Origin: JBCCGI01 sp039029355
GTDB taxonomy: Bacteria > Planctomycetota > UBA1135 > GCA-002686595
DNA: 64,000 bases
NCBI GenBank assembly: GCA_039029355.1
Contig: JBCCGI010000037.1
Coordinates: 12,954-76,953 of the forward strand
Reading direction: 5' to 3'
A program made the position numbers and the translations under genes. Positions 1 to 7,772 of the stretch are shown one piece after another; the stretch's first letter is position 1, and each line of letters opens with the position of its first letter. The notes beneath the pieces were generated by a model. The model saw nothing but the letters and a program-made list of their open reading frames with translations. It was not told the origin of the DNA and searched no databases.

Positions 1-767
1 CCGGCGGCGGCACCGTCATCACGACGGGCGTGCCGTTCGGCGCGGGCCCGGGCGACGTGCTCGTGAAGAAGTCCGCCTCCGGCAACTCCTCGCTGTCGAA
101 CGCGTGGCCGGTCGACGTCATGGGCGACGGCGGCGGTGGCGGACTCGCCATCACCGGCATCTCGCCGAGCAACGTCGACGCGCTCAACGTCGGCTCGGGC
201 CAGGTCGTCACGATCTCCGGTACCGGCTTCACCTCCACCACCACGGTCGAGGTCGACGGCAACCCGCTCTTCGGGATCCCGTCGCCCTACACGATCGTGA
301 ACAGCACGACGATCACCTTCGATCCGCCGGATGCCCCGCAGCTCGGCTCGGTCGAGGTCAAGGTCATCGACGGCGGCGCCGACGCGACGAGCTCGATCAA
401 CTACGTCGTGAACGACCCGCCGGCGCTGCAGGCCGGCAACGGCGACGAGCCGGTGACGTTCTTCACCGCCGGCGGCCTCGACATCACCTGCGCAGGCGCG
501 CCGGGCGACACGTTCCTGTTGATCGCGTCGTCCAGCAACCTGCCGTCGGTGGTACCGGGCTTCTTCTCGCTCGACATCGGCAACAACCTGTCCAACGTGT
601 TCCTGCTGTCGCAGCCGACGCTGAACTCCGAGGGCCTGGCGAGCTTCAACCTGCCGACCACACTGCCGCCCTTCACGACCTTCTTCCTGCAGGGCCTGAC
701 GGTCGACGCCGGCTTCAGCCTTCCGCTCCCGAACAGCAATGCTCAGGAGGTCCAGGCGCTCTTCTAA
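1..767 (+). CDS. Secreted IPT/TIG-domain protein, C-terminal part (matrixin paralogue)
   Basis: The gene enters from outside the window and is read in the frame starting at base 3. What is visible is the end of one IPT/TIG repeat (GPGDVLVKKS, LSNAWP), a second complete IPT/TIG repeat (ITGISPSNVDALNVGSGQ onward) and a C-terminal beta-rich module ending LPLPNSNAQEVQALF. The same order and near-identical motifs occur in the complete proteases at 1531 and 3784, so the missing N-terminus is probably a matrixin zinc-protease domain; this is inferred, since no HExxH is in view. It ends in TAA and is followed by a strong hairpin. IPT/TIG folds are immunoglobulin-like and usually extracellular. Confidence 0.8.
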   Translation, partial: GGGTVITTGVPFGAGPGDVLVKKSASGNSSLSNAWPVDVMGDGGGGGLAITGISPSNVDALNVGSGQVVTISGTGFTSTTTVEVDGNPLFGIPSPYTIVNSTTITFDPPDAPQLGSVEVKVIDGGADATSSINYVVNDPPALQAGNGDEPVTFFTAGGLDITCAGAPGDTFLLIASSSNLPSVVPGFFSLDIGNNLSNVFLLSQPTLNSEGLASFNLPTTLPPFTTFFLQGLTVDAGFSLPLPNSNAQEVQALF

Positions 768-797
768 CGGCCGCCTAGGAAGCTGAATCGCACGGTT

Positions 798-834
798 GGC
801 GGGCCGGTTCCTCCCCGTGAGGAGCCGGCCCGCC
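798..834 (+). terminator. Intrinsic terminator-like hairpin
   Basis: Two 16-nt arms (798-813 and 819-834) pair perfectly apart from one G-U, around a 5-nt loop. There is no T tract after it. It lies 31 nt past the stop of the first protease-like gene. Confidence 0.6.
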
Positions 835-975
835 GCATGTCCCCTCGCGGCGGGCCGCGGAACCCTAGGCCGGGTTCGCCCGTCCAAGAACGGGAGTCGC
901 ATGGCAGGATGAGGTCCTCCGCCGGCAGGCTCCGGCGTTCCCCATCCATCCCATCCCCTTAGCCCGGCAGATCGC

Positions 976-1518
976 ATGAAGATCAGGACCCTGGTGATCG
1001 GTCTCCTTTTGGGAGCCTCCCTCGTCCGGTTCGGCGGCGCCCAAATCGAGCGGCTCACGCTCGACCAGATGGTGTCGAAGGCCGACCACGCGGTGATCGC
1101 GGAGATCACCTCCCGCAACGTGTTCCGCGTCGACCATCCCGTCGACGGCCCAGAGCTGTACTTCACCACGCTCACGCTCGCCGGCAAGTCGCTCGTCGAC
1201 GGGAAGCCGATGACGGTCGACGTCACCTTCTCCGGCGGCTTCATCAACGACACCGAGGGCGTGCACAACTCCGAGGCGCCGTCGGCCGACGACGTCCGCA
1301 TCGGCAACCGCGTCGTCGTGTTCTACAAGTGGACCGACAACATGGGCGGCGACGTCGCGGCGAACGCGATCTACGCCTCGCACGGCGGCCTCTACCGCAC
1401 CGTCGACAGCCCCACGGGCACCGTGGCCCTAGGCCGCGGCGATGGGTACGCGATCGACAACAACAAGAGCCTGGTCAACCTCACGAAGGCGGTCCAGAGC
1501 ATCGCGAAGAAGCGCTAG
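976..1518 (+). CDS. Small exported partner protein of the matrixin cassette, copy 1
   Basis: A 180-residue protein of unrecognised family. It has a Sec signal peptide (MKIRTLVIGLLLGASLV, cleavage probably after GGA near residue 22) and a mature part starting QIERLTLDQMV. It is predicted extracytoplasmic and soluble, with no transmembrane segment and no cysteine in the mature part. A close paralogue lies at 3226; by eye about four-fifths of the mature residues agree. Each copy is followed after exactly 12 nt by a matrixin protease gene, so the two products are probably made together. A role as inhibitor, chaperone or substrate-binding partner of the protease is inference. Stop is TAG. Confidence 0.8.
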   Translation: MKIRTLVIGLLLGASLVRFGGAQIERLTLDQMVSKADHAVIAEITSRNVFRVDHPVDGPELYFTTLTLAGKSLVDGKPMTVDVTFSGGFINDTEGVHNSEAPSADDVRIGNRVVVFYKWTDNMGGDVAANAIYASHGGLYRTVDSPTGTVALGRGDGYAIDNNKSLVNLTKAVQSIAKKR

Positions 1519-1530
1519 GAGGATCGAACG

Positions 1531-3120
1531 ATGAAAGCTGTACGACTCCTGGCCCCGGCGCTCGCTCTCGGCGGCGCGGCCTACCTGCTCGCCCCGGCCC
1601 ACGGCTTCACGCTCCTGGGTGGCGAGCTCAGCCTCGCCCAGCGCGACTTCCGCGTCTTCAACAACTTCGGCGATGCCGCGGCCAACGACAACCAGGTACC
1701 CAACTCGCAATTCCCCGGCCACCAGGGCGCCGTGATGGCGATCTGGAAGGCGTGCGTCGAGTGGGGCAGCGAGCTGCACGGCACCGGCGCCGGCGACCCC
1801 TGGCAGCCTAATGACCTAGGCTCCGGCGGCGCCAACTTCGACGGTGCCTTCGCCGGCGAAGCGGCCTCGGTCGGTGGCGCGAGCGACAACATCCACTCCG
1901 AGATCTCCGGTAGCGAGCCCGGGGTGTTCGCCTTCGCCGAAGGCCCGATCTCCGACGGCTGGCGCATCCGCTACTACCAGAACTGGCTGTGGTCGGACGG
2001 GCCCACGATCGCGTTCGGCTCGCAGAAGGACCTGCAGGGCATCGCGACGCACGAGTACGGGCACGCGCTCGGCCTCGACCACACCGCGGTCTTCGGCGCG
2101 ACGATGACGCCCTCGACCTTCAACGGCAACGAGCAGCGCGACACGAACTTCGACGACCACGCAGGCGTGCAGTTCATCTACGGTGCCAAGTCGCCGTCGA
2201 AGCCGCACATCTCGTCGGCCTCGCTGTCGGGCACCACGGTGACGATTAACGGCACGGGCTTCTCGGCCAACAACAACGAGGTTTGGTTCGCCAGCCAGCT
2301 TGTGACGAGCGCGTCGACCTTCGATCCGCTGATCAAGGCAACCGGCATCGAGTCGCCTACGGGCACCCAGATTACGCTGACCATTCCCGACCTTGCGGGT
2401 CAGGGCGACATCCTGGTCAAGAACGCAGGCACCGGGGGTGCCGCGCTCTCGAACGCGATGCCCTTCAGCGGCGAGGGCCCCGGCCCCACTGCGCCGTCGA
2501 TCACCGGCATCTCGCCGTCGGTCATCGACGCGGTCAACGTCGGCACCGACCAGATCGTGACGATCTCGGGCAACAACTTCACGCCCGACACCGAGGTGCA
2601 GGTCGACGGCCAGCCACTCTTCGGCATCCCGTCGCCGTTCACGTTCATCGACGAGAACACGATCACGTTTGATCCGCCCCTCCCGAGCAGCCTGGGATCG
2701 GCCGACGTGTCGGTGTCGAACTCGTTCGGCTCCTCGGCGACCTTCGAGGTGAACTACCAGGCCAACTCGACGCCCGCGCTCCAGGTGGGCGACGGCGACG
2801 AGCCGGTCACCTTCATCGGCAGCGTGGACATCGTGGTCGGCGGTACGCCGGGCGCGCAGTTCGTCCTCGGCTTCTCGCTCGACTGCATCCCGTCGGTGTT
2901 GCCCGGGCTCGTCAGCATGGAGATCGGCAACGGCTTCACCTCGATCTTCCAGGTCGGCAACCCGGTGTCGATCGGCGCCGCGGGCTGGACCCAGTTCAAC
3001 CTGCCGGGCTCCGGCCTGCCGCCGCTGACGACCTTCTTCCTGGAAGGCATCACGTTCGAGCCGGTGCCGACGCTGCCGCTGCCCGACTCCAACAAGCAAG
3101 AAGTGCAGTTCATCTTCTAG
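1531..3120 (+). CDS. Secreted matrixin-family zinc metalloprotease with IPT/TIG repeats
   Basis: A 529-residue exported endopeptidase. In order: a signal peptide (residues 1-25 approximately), a catalytic domain with the zinc motif HEYGHALGLDH at 174-184 (HExxHxxGxxH, with catalytic Glu175), two IPT/TIG immunoglobulin-like repeats (about 220-310 and 322-410) and a C-terminal beta-rich module ending LPLPDSNKQEVQFIF. The start is supported by AGGAGG seven bases upstream of the ATG. It follows its small partner gene by 12 nt and is followed by a strong hairpin, so the pair forms a two-gene unit. The usual Met-turn after the zinc motif is plausibly the ATMTPS segment. Substrate is unknown. Paralogues lie at 1, 3784 and 5360. 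Confidence 0.88.
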   Translation: MKAVRLLAPALALGGAAYLLAPAHGFTLLGGELSLAQRDFRVFNNFGDAAANDNQVPNSQFPGHQGAVMAIWKACVEWGSELHGTGAGDPWQPNDLGSGGANFDGAFAGEAASVGGASDNIHSEISGSEPGVFAFAEGPISDGWRIRYYQNWLWSDGPTIAFGSQKDLQGIATHEYGHALGLDHTAVFGATMTPSTFNGNEQRDTNFDDHAGVQFIYGAKSPSKPHISSASLSGTTVTINGTGFSANNNEVWFASQLVTSASTFDPLIKATGIESPTGTQITLTIPDLAGQGDILVKNAGTGGAALSNAMPFSGEGPGPTAPSITGISPSVIDAVNVGTDQIVTISGNNFTPDTEVQVDGQPLFGIPSPFTFIDENTITFDPPLPSSLGSADVSVSNSFGSSATFEVNYQANSTPALQVGDGDEPVTFIGSVDIVVGGTPGAQFVLGFSLDCIPSVLPGLVSMEIGNGFTSIFQVGNPVSIGAAGWTQFNLPGSGLPPLTTFFLEGITFEPVPTLPLPDSNKQEVQFIF

Positions 3121-3147
3121 CCAGGAACTCTGCCTCGAAGAGCTATT

Positions 3148-3175
3148 CCCGGGCCGGCTCTCATGCCGGCCCGGG
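3148..3175 (+). terminator. Intrinsic terminator hairpin
   Basis: Perfect 11-bp arms (3148-3158 and 3165-3175) with a 6-nt loop, followed by TCGTTTGT. It closes the first partner/protease pair. Confidence 0.7.
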
Positions 3176-3225
3176 TCGTTTGTACGGACTCCGAATTCCC
3201 CCAACCCCATCCTCCCCTCGTCCGA

Positions 3226-3771
3226 ATGAAGCACCTCTCCCGCCTCATCCTCCTGGCCGGAGCCGTCGCCGCCGGCGCGGCGCTGGGCACGGCGCAGATC
3301 GAGCGGCTGACGCTTGAGCAGATGGTCGCCAAGACCGACAACGCGGTGATCGCCGAGATCACCGGCTCGCGGGTGTTCCGGGTCGACCACCCGGTCGACG
3401 GCCCCGAGCTCTACTACACCACGCTCACCCTCGCCGGCACCTCGCTGGCCGACGGCAAGCCGATCACCGTCGACGTCACCTTCCCCGGTGGCTTCATCAG
3501 CGACACCGAGGGTGTGCACAACTCCGAGGCGCCCTCCGCCGACGACATCCGCGTCGGCAACCAGATCGTCGCCTTCTATCGCTGGACCAACAACATGGGC
3601 GGAGACGTTGCCGCCAACGCGCTCTACGCCTCCCACGGCGGCCTCTTCCGCACCGTCGCCGGGCCTACCGGCACCGTCGTCCTCGGGCGTGGCGAGGGCT
3701 ATGCCGTCGACACCAACAAGAGCCTCGGCAGCCTCAAGAAGGCCGTCCAGAGCCTCGTCGAGAAGCGCTAA
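3226..3771 (+). CDS. Small exported partner protein of the matrixin cassette, copy 2
   Basis: A 181-residue paralogue of the protein at 976. I chose the ATG at 3226 because it begins a clean signal peptide (MKHLSRLILLAGAVAAGAALGTA), after which the mature protein again starts QIERLTLEQMV; a longer reading from 3163 would put 21 unrelated residues in front and run into the upstream terminator. Family not recognised. It ends in TAA and is followed 12 nt later by the next protease, the same spacing as in copy 1. The repetition of the pair argues that the two proteins function together. Confidence 0.8.
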   Translation: MKHLSRLILLAGAVAAGAALGTAQIERLTLEQMVAKTDNAVIAEITGSRVFRVDHPVDGPELYYTTLTLAGTSLADGKPITVDVTFPGGFISDTEGVHNSEAPSADDIRVGNQIVAFYRWTNNMGGDVAANALYASHGGLFRTVAGPTGTVVLGRGEGYAVDTNKSLGSLKKAVQSLVEKR

Positions 3772-3783
3772 GGAGGACCAACG

Positions 3784-5349
3784 ATGAAGCTCAAGCACCT
3801 CTTCCTTCCCTCCCTCGCTCTCGGCGGCGCCGCGCTTCTGCTCGGCCCCGCGCCGACTTCGGAGGGCTTCTCACTCATCGGCGACAGCCTGAACCAGAGC
3901 CAGCGCGACTTCCGCGTCTTCAACAACTTCAGCAAGGCCCTGACGAACGACAACCAGACGCCCGACAACAACTTCCCCGGCTTCCAGGGGGCGGTGATGG
4001 CGATCTGGAAGGGCTGCGTCGAGTGGGGCTCCGAGCTCCACGGATCGGGCAACGGGGACCCGACGCAACAGGGCACGTTGGGCTCCGGCGGCGCGAACTT
4101 CGACCCGTGCTTCATGGGCATCGCGAGCGGCGTCGGCGGCTCGGGCAACAACATCCACTCGCAGATCTCCGGCGGCTCCGGCGGCGTCCTCGCCTTTGCC
4201 GAGGGCGGCTTCAGCGGCGCCTGGCGCATCCGCTACTACGAGACCTGGAGCTGGGAGGACGGCCCGGGCTCGGCCGGCTTCAACGAGATCGACCTGCAGG
4301 GCGTCGCCGCGCACGAGTACGGGCACGCCCTCGGCCTCGGGCACTCCAGCGTCGGCGGGACGACGATGTTCGCGACCGCCTCGGGCACGGGCACCGCCCA
4401 GCGCTCGATCGAGGCCGACGACATCGCCGGCGTGAAGGCGATCTACGGCACCAAGTCGTCGACCAAACCGCGCATCAACTCGATCTCGATCAGCGGCAAC
4501 ACGCTGACGATCCAGGGCGAGGACTTCTCGAGCTCGGGCAACCAGGTCTGGTTCACCAACGACAACACGACCTCGACCGGCTCCGACCCGTTCGTGAAGC
4601 TCACGAACCTGACGTCGACCGGCGGAGGCACGCAGATCACGGTCAACATCCCCGGCAACGCCGGCCCCGGCGACGTGTTCGTGCGGAAGAACAGCACCGC
4701 CAACTCGGGCCTCTCGAACGCCTGGCCGTTCGACCCGAACGGCGCGCCGCCGCCGCCGACCGTCACCGGCATCACGCCCACGTCGGTTCCCGCGGTGTCG
4801 ACCGAGGCCACGGTGGTCACGGTCCAGGGCAACGACCTCGAGACGGTCACCGGCGTGCAGTTCGACGGCAACCCGGTCGACTTCGCGCTGACCGCGAGCC
4901 AGACCATCACCTTCACGATGCCCCAGCCCAGCAAGCTGGGAGGCGTCGACATCACGGTCGACACGCCCTCGGGCTCGGGGACGGGTCAGATCATCGTGAT
5001 CGCGAACGACCCGCCGGTCATCAACAACAAGACCGAGCTGGTCTTCGCCGGCATCCCCGCCGACTTCACGATCGGGGCGATGCCGGGCAGCATCGCGGCG
5101 CTCGCGGGCAGCCTCGACCAGATCCCGTCGATCCTGCCCGGGATCGTCAGCGCCGACATCGGCGCGGGCTTCACGTCGATCAACCTGATCGCGGCGCCCG
5201 TGATCGACTCCACCGGATCGTTCGATATCCAGTTCAACACCGCTGGGCTGCCGCCGTTCACGACGCTCTACTTCCAGGTCGTCGTGCTGGATACGTCGGG
5301 CACGCTGCCGCTGCCGGCATCGAACGTGGTCTCGGTCATCATCGTCTAG
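3784..5349 (+). CDS. Secreted matrixin-family zinc metalloprotease with IPT/TIG repeats
   Basis: A 521-residue paralogue of the protease at 1531, with TAAGGAGG just upstream of the ATG. It has a signal peptide (to about residue 27), the complete zinc site HEYGHALGLGH at 177-187 (Glu178 catalytic), two IPT/TIG repeats (about 222-312 and 324-410) and the shared C-terminal module ending LPLPASNVVSVIIV. The third gene of the group starts only 10 nt after its stop, so 3226-6760 reads as a three-gene operon. Substrate unknown; action outside the cytoplasmic membrane is expected from the signal peptide. Confidence 0.88.
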   Translation: MKLKHLFLPSLALGGAALLLGPAPTSEGFSLIGDSLNQSQRDFRVFNNFSKALTNDNQTPDNNFPGFQGAVMAIWKGCVEWGSELHGSGNGDPTQQGTLGSGGANFDPCFMGIASGVGGSGNNIHSQISGGSGGVLAFAEGGFSGAWRIRYYETWSWEDGPGSAGFNEIDLQGVAAHEYGHALGLGHSSVGGTTMFATASGTGTAQRSIEADDIAGVKAIYGTKSSTKPRINSISISGNTLTIQGEDFSSSGNQVWFTNDNTTSTGSDPFVKLTNLTSTGGGTQITVNIPGNAGPGDVFVRKNSTANSGLSNAWPFDPNGAPPPPTVTGITPTSVPAVSTEATVVTVQGNDLETVTGVQFDGNPVDFALTASQTITFTMPQPSKLGGVDITVDTPSGSGTGQIIVIANDPPVINNKTELVFAGIPADFTIGAMPGSIAALAGSLDQIPSILPGIVSADIGAGFTSINLIAAPVIDSTGSFDIQFNTAGLPPFTTLYFQVVVLDTSGTLPLPASNVVSVIIV

Positions 5350-5359
5350 GAGTCTCTCC

Positions 5360-6760
5360 ATGAAGCCCAGCGCGCCTGCCCCGCACCGTTCGCGTCTCTC
5401 GTCCTCGGCCTTTGGATGGAGGCGCCTCTTGGTGCGACCGCGCTGGGCGCTCGCCGCCGGGACGCTCGGGGGAGCCGCGCTCCTCCTGGCGCCGGCGGCG
5501 GGCGGGTTCACCGTGCTCGGGGGCGCGCTGCCCTCGAGCGCCGCCGACGTGCGCGTGTTCAACAACTTCAGCGACGCCACGGCGAACGACAACGTCACGC
5601 CCGACGGGCAGTTCCCCGGCCAGACCGGGGCGGTGCTCGCCATCTGGAAGGCGAGCGTCGAGTGGGGCAGCACGCTGCACGGCACGGGCGACGGCGACCC
5701 GACTCAGCCGGGCGACCTGGGCTCGGGCAACTCGAACTTCGACCCCGCCTTTGCCGGGCTCGCCGACGGCATCGGCGACGCGAACGACAACGTCCACTCC
5801 GAGGGCAACCTCGGGCCGGGCATCCTCGCGGTGACCGAGTTCGCCGGCGACGGCTGGCGCATCCGCTACAACTCAGCCTTCCAGTGGGACGACGGACCCG
5901 GGGCGCCGGCGGCCGGCACGATCGACCTGCAGACGGTCGCGACGCGCCAGTACGGGCACGCCCTCGGGCTCGGGAACACGTCGGTCCCCGGCTGCGTGAT
6001 GTCGGCGGCGGCGGGCGCACCGACGGTGCGCGACCTCTGCCCCGACGACCAGGCGGGCATCCAGTTCCTCTACGGCCTGCGCGCCGCGACCAAGCCGTCG
6101 ATCGACGGCGTGCTGGTCGACGCCGCGGGCCAGGTCTCGCTCTTCGGCTCGGGCTTCGACTCCTTCGGGAACGAGGTTTGGTTCTCGAGCCTCGCCCCGA
6201 CTCCGGCCGATCCGACCCCGACGGTCAAGCTGCTCGGCGTCGTATCGACCGCCGGGGGCACGCGCATCGACGTCGCGCTGCCCGTGTCCGCGGGGCCGGG
6301 CGACGTGCTGGTGCGGCGCGCGGGCGCCGGCTATGCGGCGCTGTCCAACGCCTGGCCGCTGGACGGCCCCGGCGGCGTTTCGTGCGGCGTCATGCCCTAC
6401 GGGACGGGCCTCGGCGGAGCCAACATCGCGACCCTGACCAGCTTCGACGCGCCCGCGGTCGGCGCGGCGTTCGAGCTCGACCTGGCCGGCTTCGCGGTCG
6501 ACGGGCCGGCGCTGACGGCGCTCTCGACCGGCGACGCGGCGCTGCCGTTGTTCGGCGGGACGGTGCTGGTGGACCCGGCGTCGCTCTTCGCCGTGCTGAC
6601 GACGTCGGTCACCGGCGGAACCGGCGTGCAGCCGATCGCCATCGCCGACCAGCCGTCGCTCGCCGGCGCACGGGTGTTCGCGCAGAGCGCCCAGATCGAC
6701 GCCGGACAGCCCGCGGGCATCGCCTTTTCGAACGGGGTCGAGCTCGTCGTCTGCCCCTAG
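5360..6760 (+). CDS. Matrixin-like protein with degenerate active site (probable pseudoprotease)
   Basis: A 466-residue exported homologue of the two upstream proteases. The region aligned to their zinc site reads RQYGHALGLGN (196-206): the first zinc His is Arg, the catalytic Glu is Gln197, and the third zinc His is Asn206; only His200 remains. Catalysis by the usual mechanism is therefore not expected. The rest of the fold is conserved (FNNFSDATANDN, WRIRYNSAFQWDDG), one IPT/TIG-like repeat follows (about 250-335), and the C-terminal module differs, with several cysteines. The N-terminus is long and Arg-rich before the hydrophobic signal segment (about 30-50). It has no small partner gene. 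A binding, scaffold or inhibitory role is inference. Confidence 0.8.
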   Translation: MKPSAPAPHRSRLSSSAFGWRRLLVRPRWALAAGTLGGAALLLAPAAGGFTVLGGALPSSAADVRVFNNFSDATANDNVTPDGQFPGQTGAVLAIWKASVEWGSTLHGTGDGDPTQPGDLGSGNSNFDPAFAGLADGIGDANDNVHSEGNLGPGILAVTEFAGDGWRIRYNSAFQWDDGPGAPAAGTIDLQTVATRQYGHALGLGNTSVPGCVMSAAAGAPTVRDLCPDDQAGIQFLYGLRAATKPSIDGVLVDAAGQVSLFGSGFDSFGNEVWFSSLAPTPADPTPTVKLLGVVSTAGGTRIDVALPVSAGPGDVLVRRAGAGYAALSNAWPLDGPGGVSCGVMPYGTGLGGANIATLTSFDAPAVGAAFELDLAGFAVDGPALTALSTGDAALPLFGGTVLVDPASLFAVLTTSVTGGTGVQPIAIADQPSLAGARVFAQSAQIDAGQPAGIAFSNGVELVVCP

Positions 6761-6767
6761 AGCGGGC

Positions 6768-7598
6768 CTACCGCCCGCCGCCGGTCGGCGCGGCGTCCTC
6801 CTTGGGGAGCAGCTCCTCACGCACCGCGGAGATGTCCCAGCGGAACATCTCCGCGGTGACGTCCTCGTGCCCGCGCACGAGCGTGTCCATCGCGAGCAGC
6901 GTCATCCCCAGCGTGCCCTCGAGCGTCGGGTGCAGGAGGTCGATCTGCATCAGGGCATCGATATCGTCCTCCCAGACGTTGCCGCGCAGCTCGACGCGCT
7001 CGCCCTCGAAGACGCGGTACACGAAGTTCGCCAGCGGCATCACGTGGACGCGCGACCGCTCGGCAGCCCAGGCCGCGAGGCGGGCGTTGAGCTTCGCGAG
7101 GACCGCCTCGTCCGGGATCTGGCTCGCGCCTAGCATGGGCGCCTCGGACTCGAGCGACGGCGACATGTTGGGCAGGTCGCCGACGACGATCGGGCACGGG
7201 AAGCGATCGAGGAGCGCCAGCCCCGCCTCGAAGCGCGCCAAGCGGCCCTTCTCGGTGTTCATGCTCCCGTAGCCGAACCAGAACAGGAAGTCGGTGGCGA
7301 CGAGCAGCGTCGGCTCCTCGGCGACGATCTTGTCGACCATCTCGGTCCCCGAGCCCTTCGGGTCGAGGAACAGGAAGTTCGACGCCTCGCTCCGTGCCGG
7401 CGTCGTCTCGACCCGCGTCACCGCGCCCAGCACCTGCGCCAGATCGAGCGAGCGCTCGGCCTCGCGCTCGAGGCCGAAGCCGGCCGAGACGCTGGCGCCG
7501 ACGACGGCGACCTTCTTCAGGACGTCCGGCGTGGCCGGCGGGGAGTCCGGCTCCTGGACGAGGAGCGGCAGGGTGAGAAGCAGGGTGACGGCGTGCAT
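6768..7598 (-). CDS. Exported SGNH/GDSL-like hydrolase
   Basis: A 276-residue protein with a short signal peptide (MHAVTLLLTLPLLV). The block-I motif is GASVSAGFG (34-42) with Ser36 as the likely nucleophile, in place of the commoner GDS. GDLPNMS resembles a middle block, and DLLHPTLEG near the C-terminus supplies the Asp-x-x-His pair of block V. Members hydrolyse esters or lipids; the substrate here is unknown. The start is backed by CAGGAGGAAT directly upstream. The gene is convergent with the pseudoprotease gene (7 nt between stops) and divergent from the membrane/TPR gene at 7773. Confidence 0.72.
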   Translation of the reverse strand: MHAVTLLLTLPLLVQEPDSPPATPDVLKKVAVVGASVSAGFGLEREAERSLDLAQVLGAVTRVETTPARSEASNFLFLDPKGSGTEMVDKIVAEEPTLLVATDFLFWFGYGSMNTEKGRLARFEAGLALLDRFPCPIVVGDLPNMSPSLESEAPMLGASQIPDEAVLAKLNARLAAWAAERSRVHVMPLANFVYRVFEGERVELRGNVWEDDIDALMQIDLLHPTLEGTLGMTLLAMDTLVRGHEDVTAEMFRWDISAVREELLPKEDAAPTGGGR

Positions 7599-7645
7599 GG
7601 ATTCCTCCTGTGGCCAGGCGGGCGAGGGAGCCTAGTAGCGTCCGA

Positions 7646-7675
7646 GGTTAGCCTCCCGGGCACGAGAGGCTAGCC
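7646..7675. other. Inverted repeat in the 7599-7772 divergent intergenic region
   Basis: Ten-base arms (7646-7655 and 7666-7675, one G-U) separated by 10 nt, between the divergent SGNH and membrane/TPR genes. It may be an operator or an RNA hairpin; nothing else in this spacer is recognisable. Confidence 0.3.
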
Positions 7676-7772
7676 AGCATACGTCCCGAGCCAAGGCGCC
7701 ATTCCGAACTGCCAGGGCGCCTCGGGATGAACGCGGGCTAGGCTACGCGTCCCCTCATCCCATGAACGGCGA

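Noticed and set aside
1816..3798. Very long minus-strand open frame of 660 codons opposite the protease gene
   Set aside because: It is opposite a clear matrixin gene, has Arg/Val/Gly/Asp-rich low-complexity composition and matches no fold; typical of high-GC antisense frames. The same holds for 7755-9800 and 25828-28479 on the minus strand.
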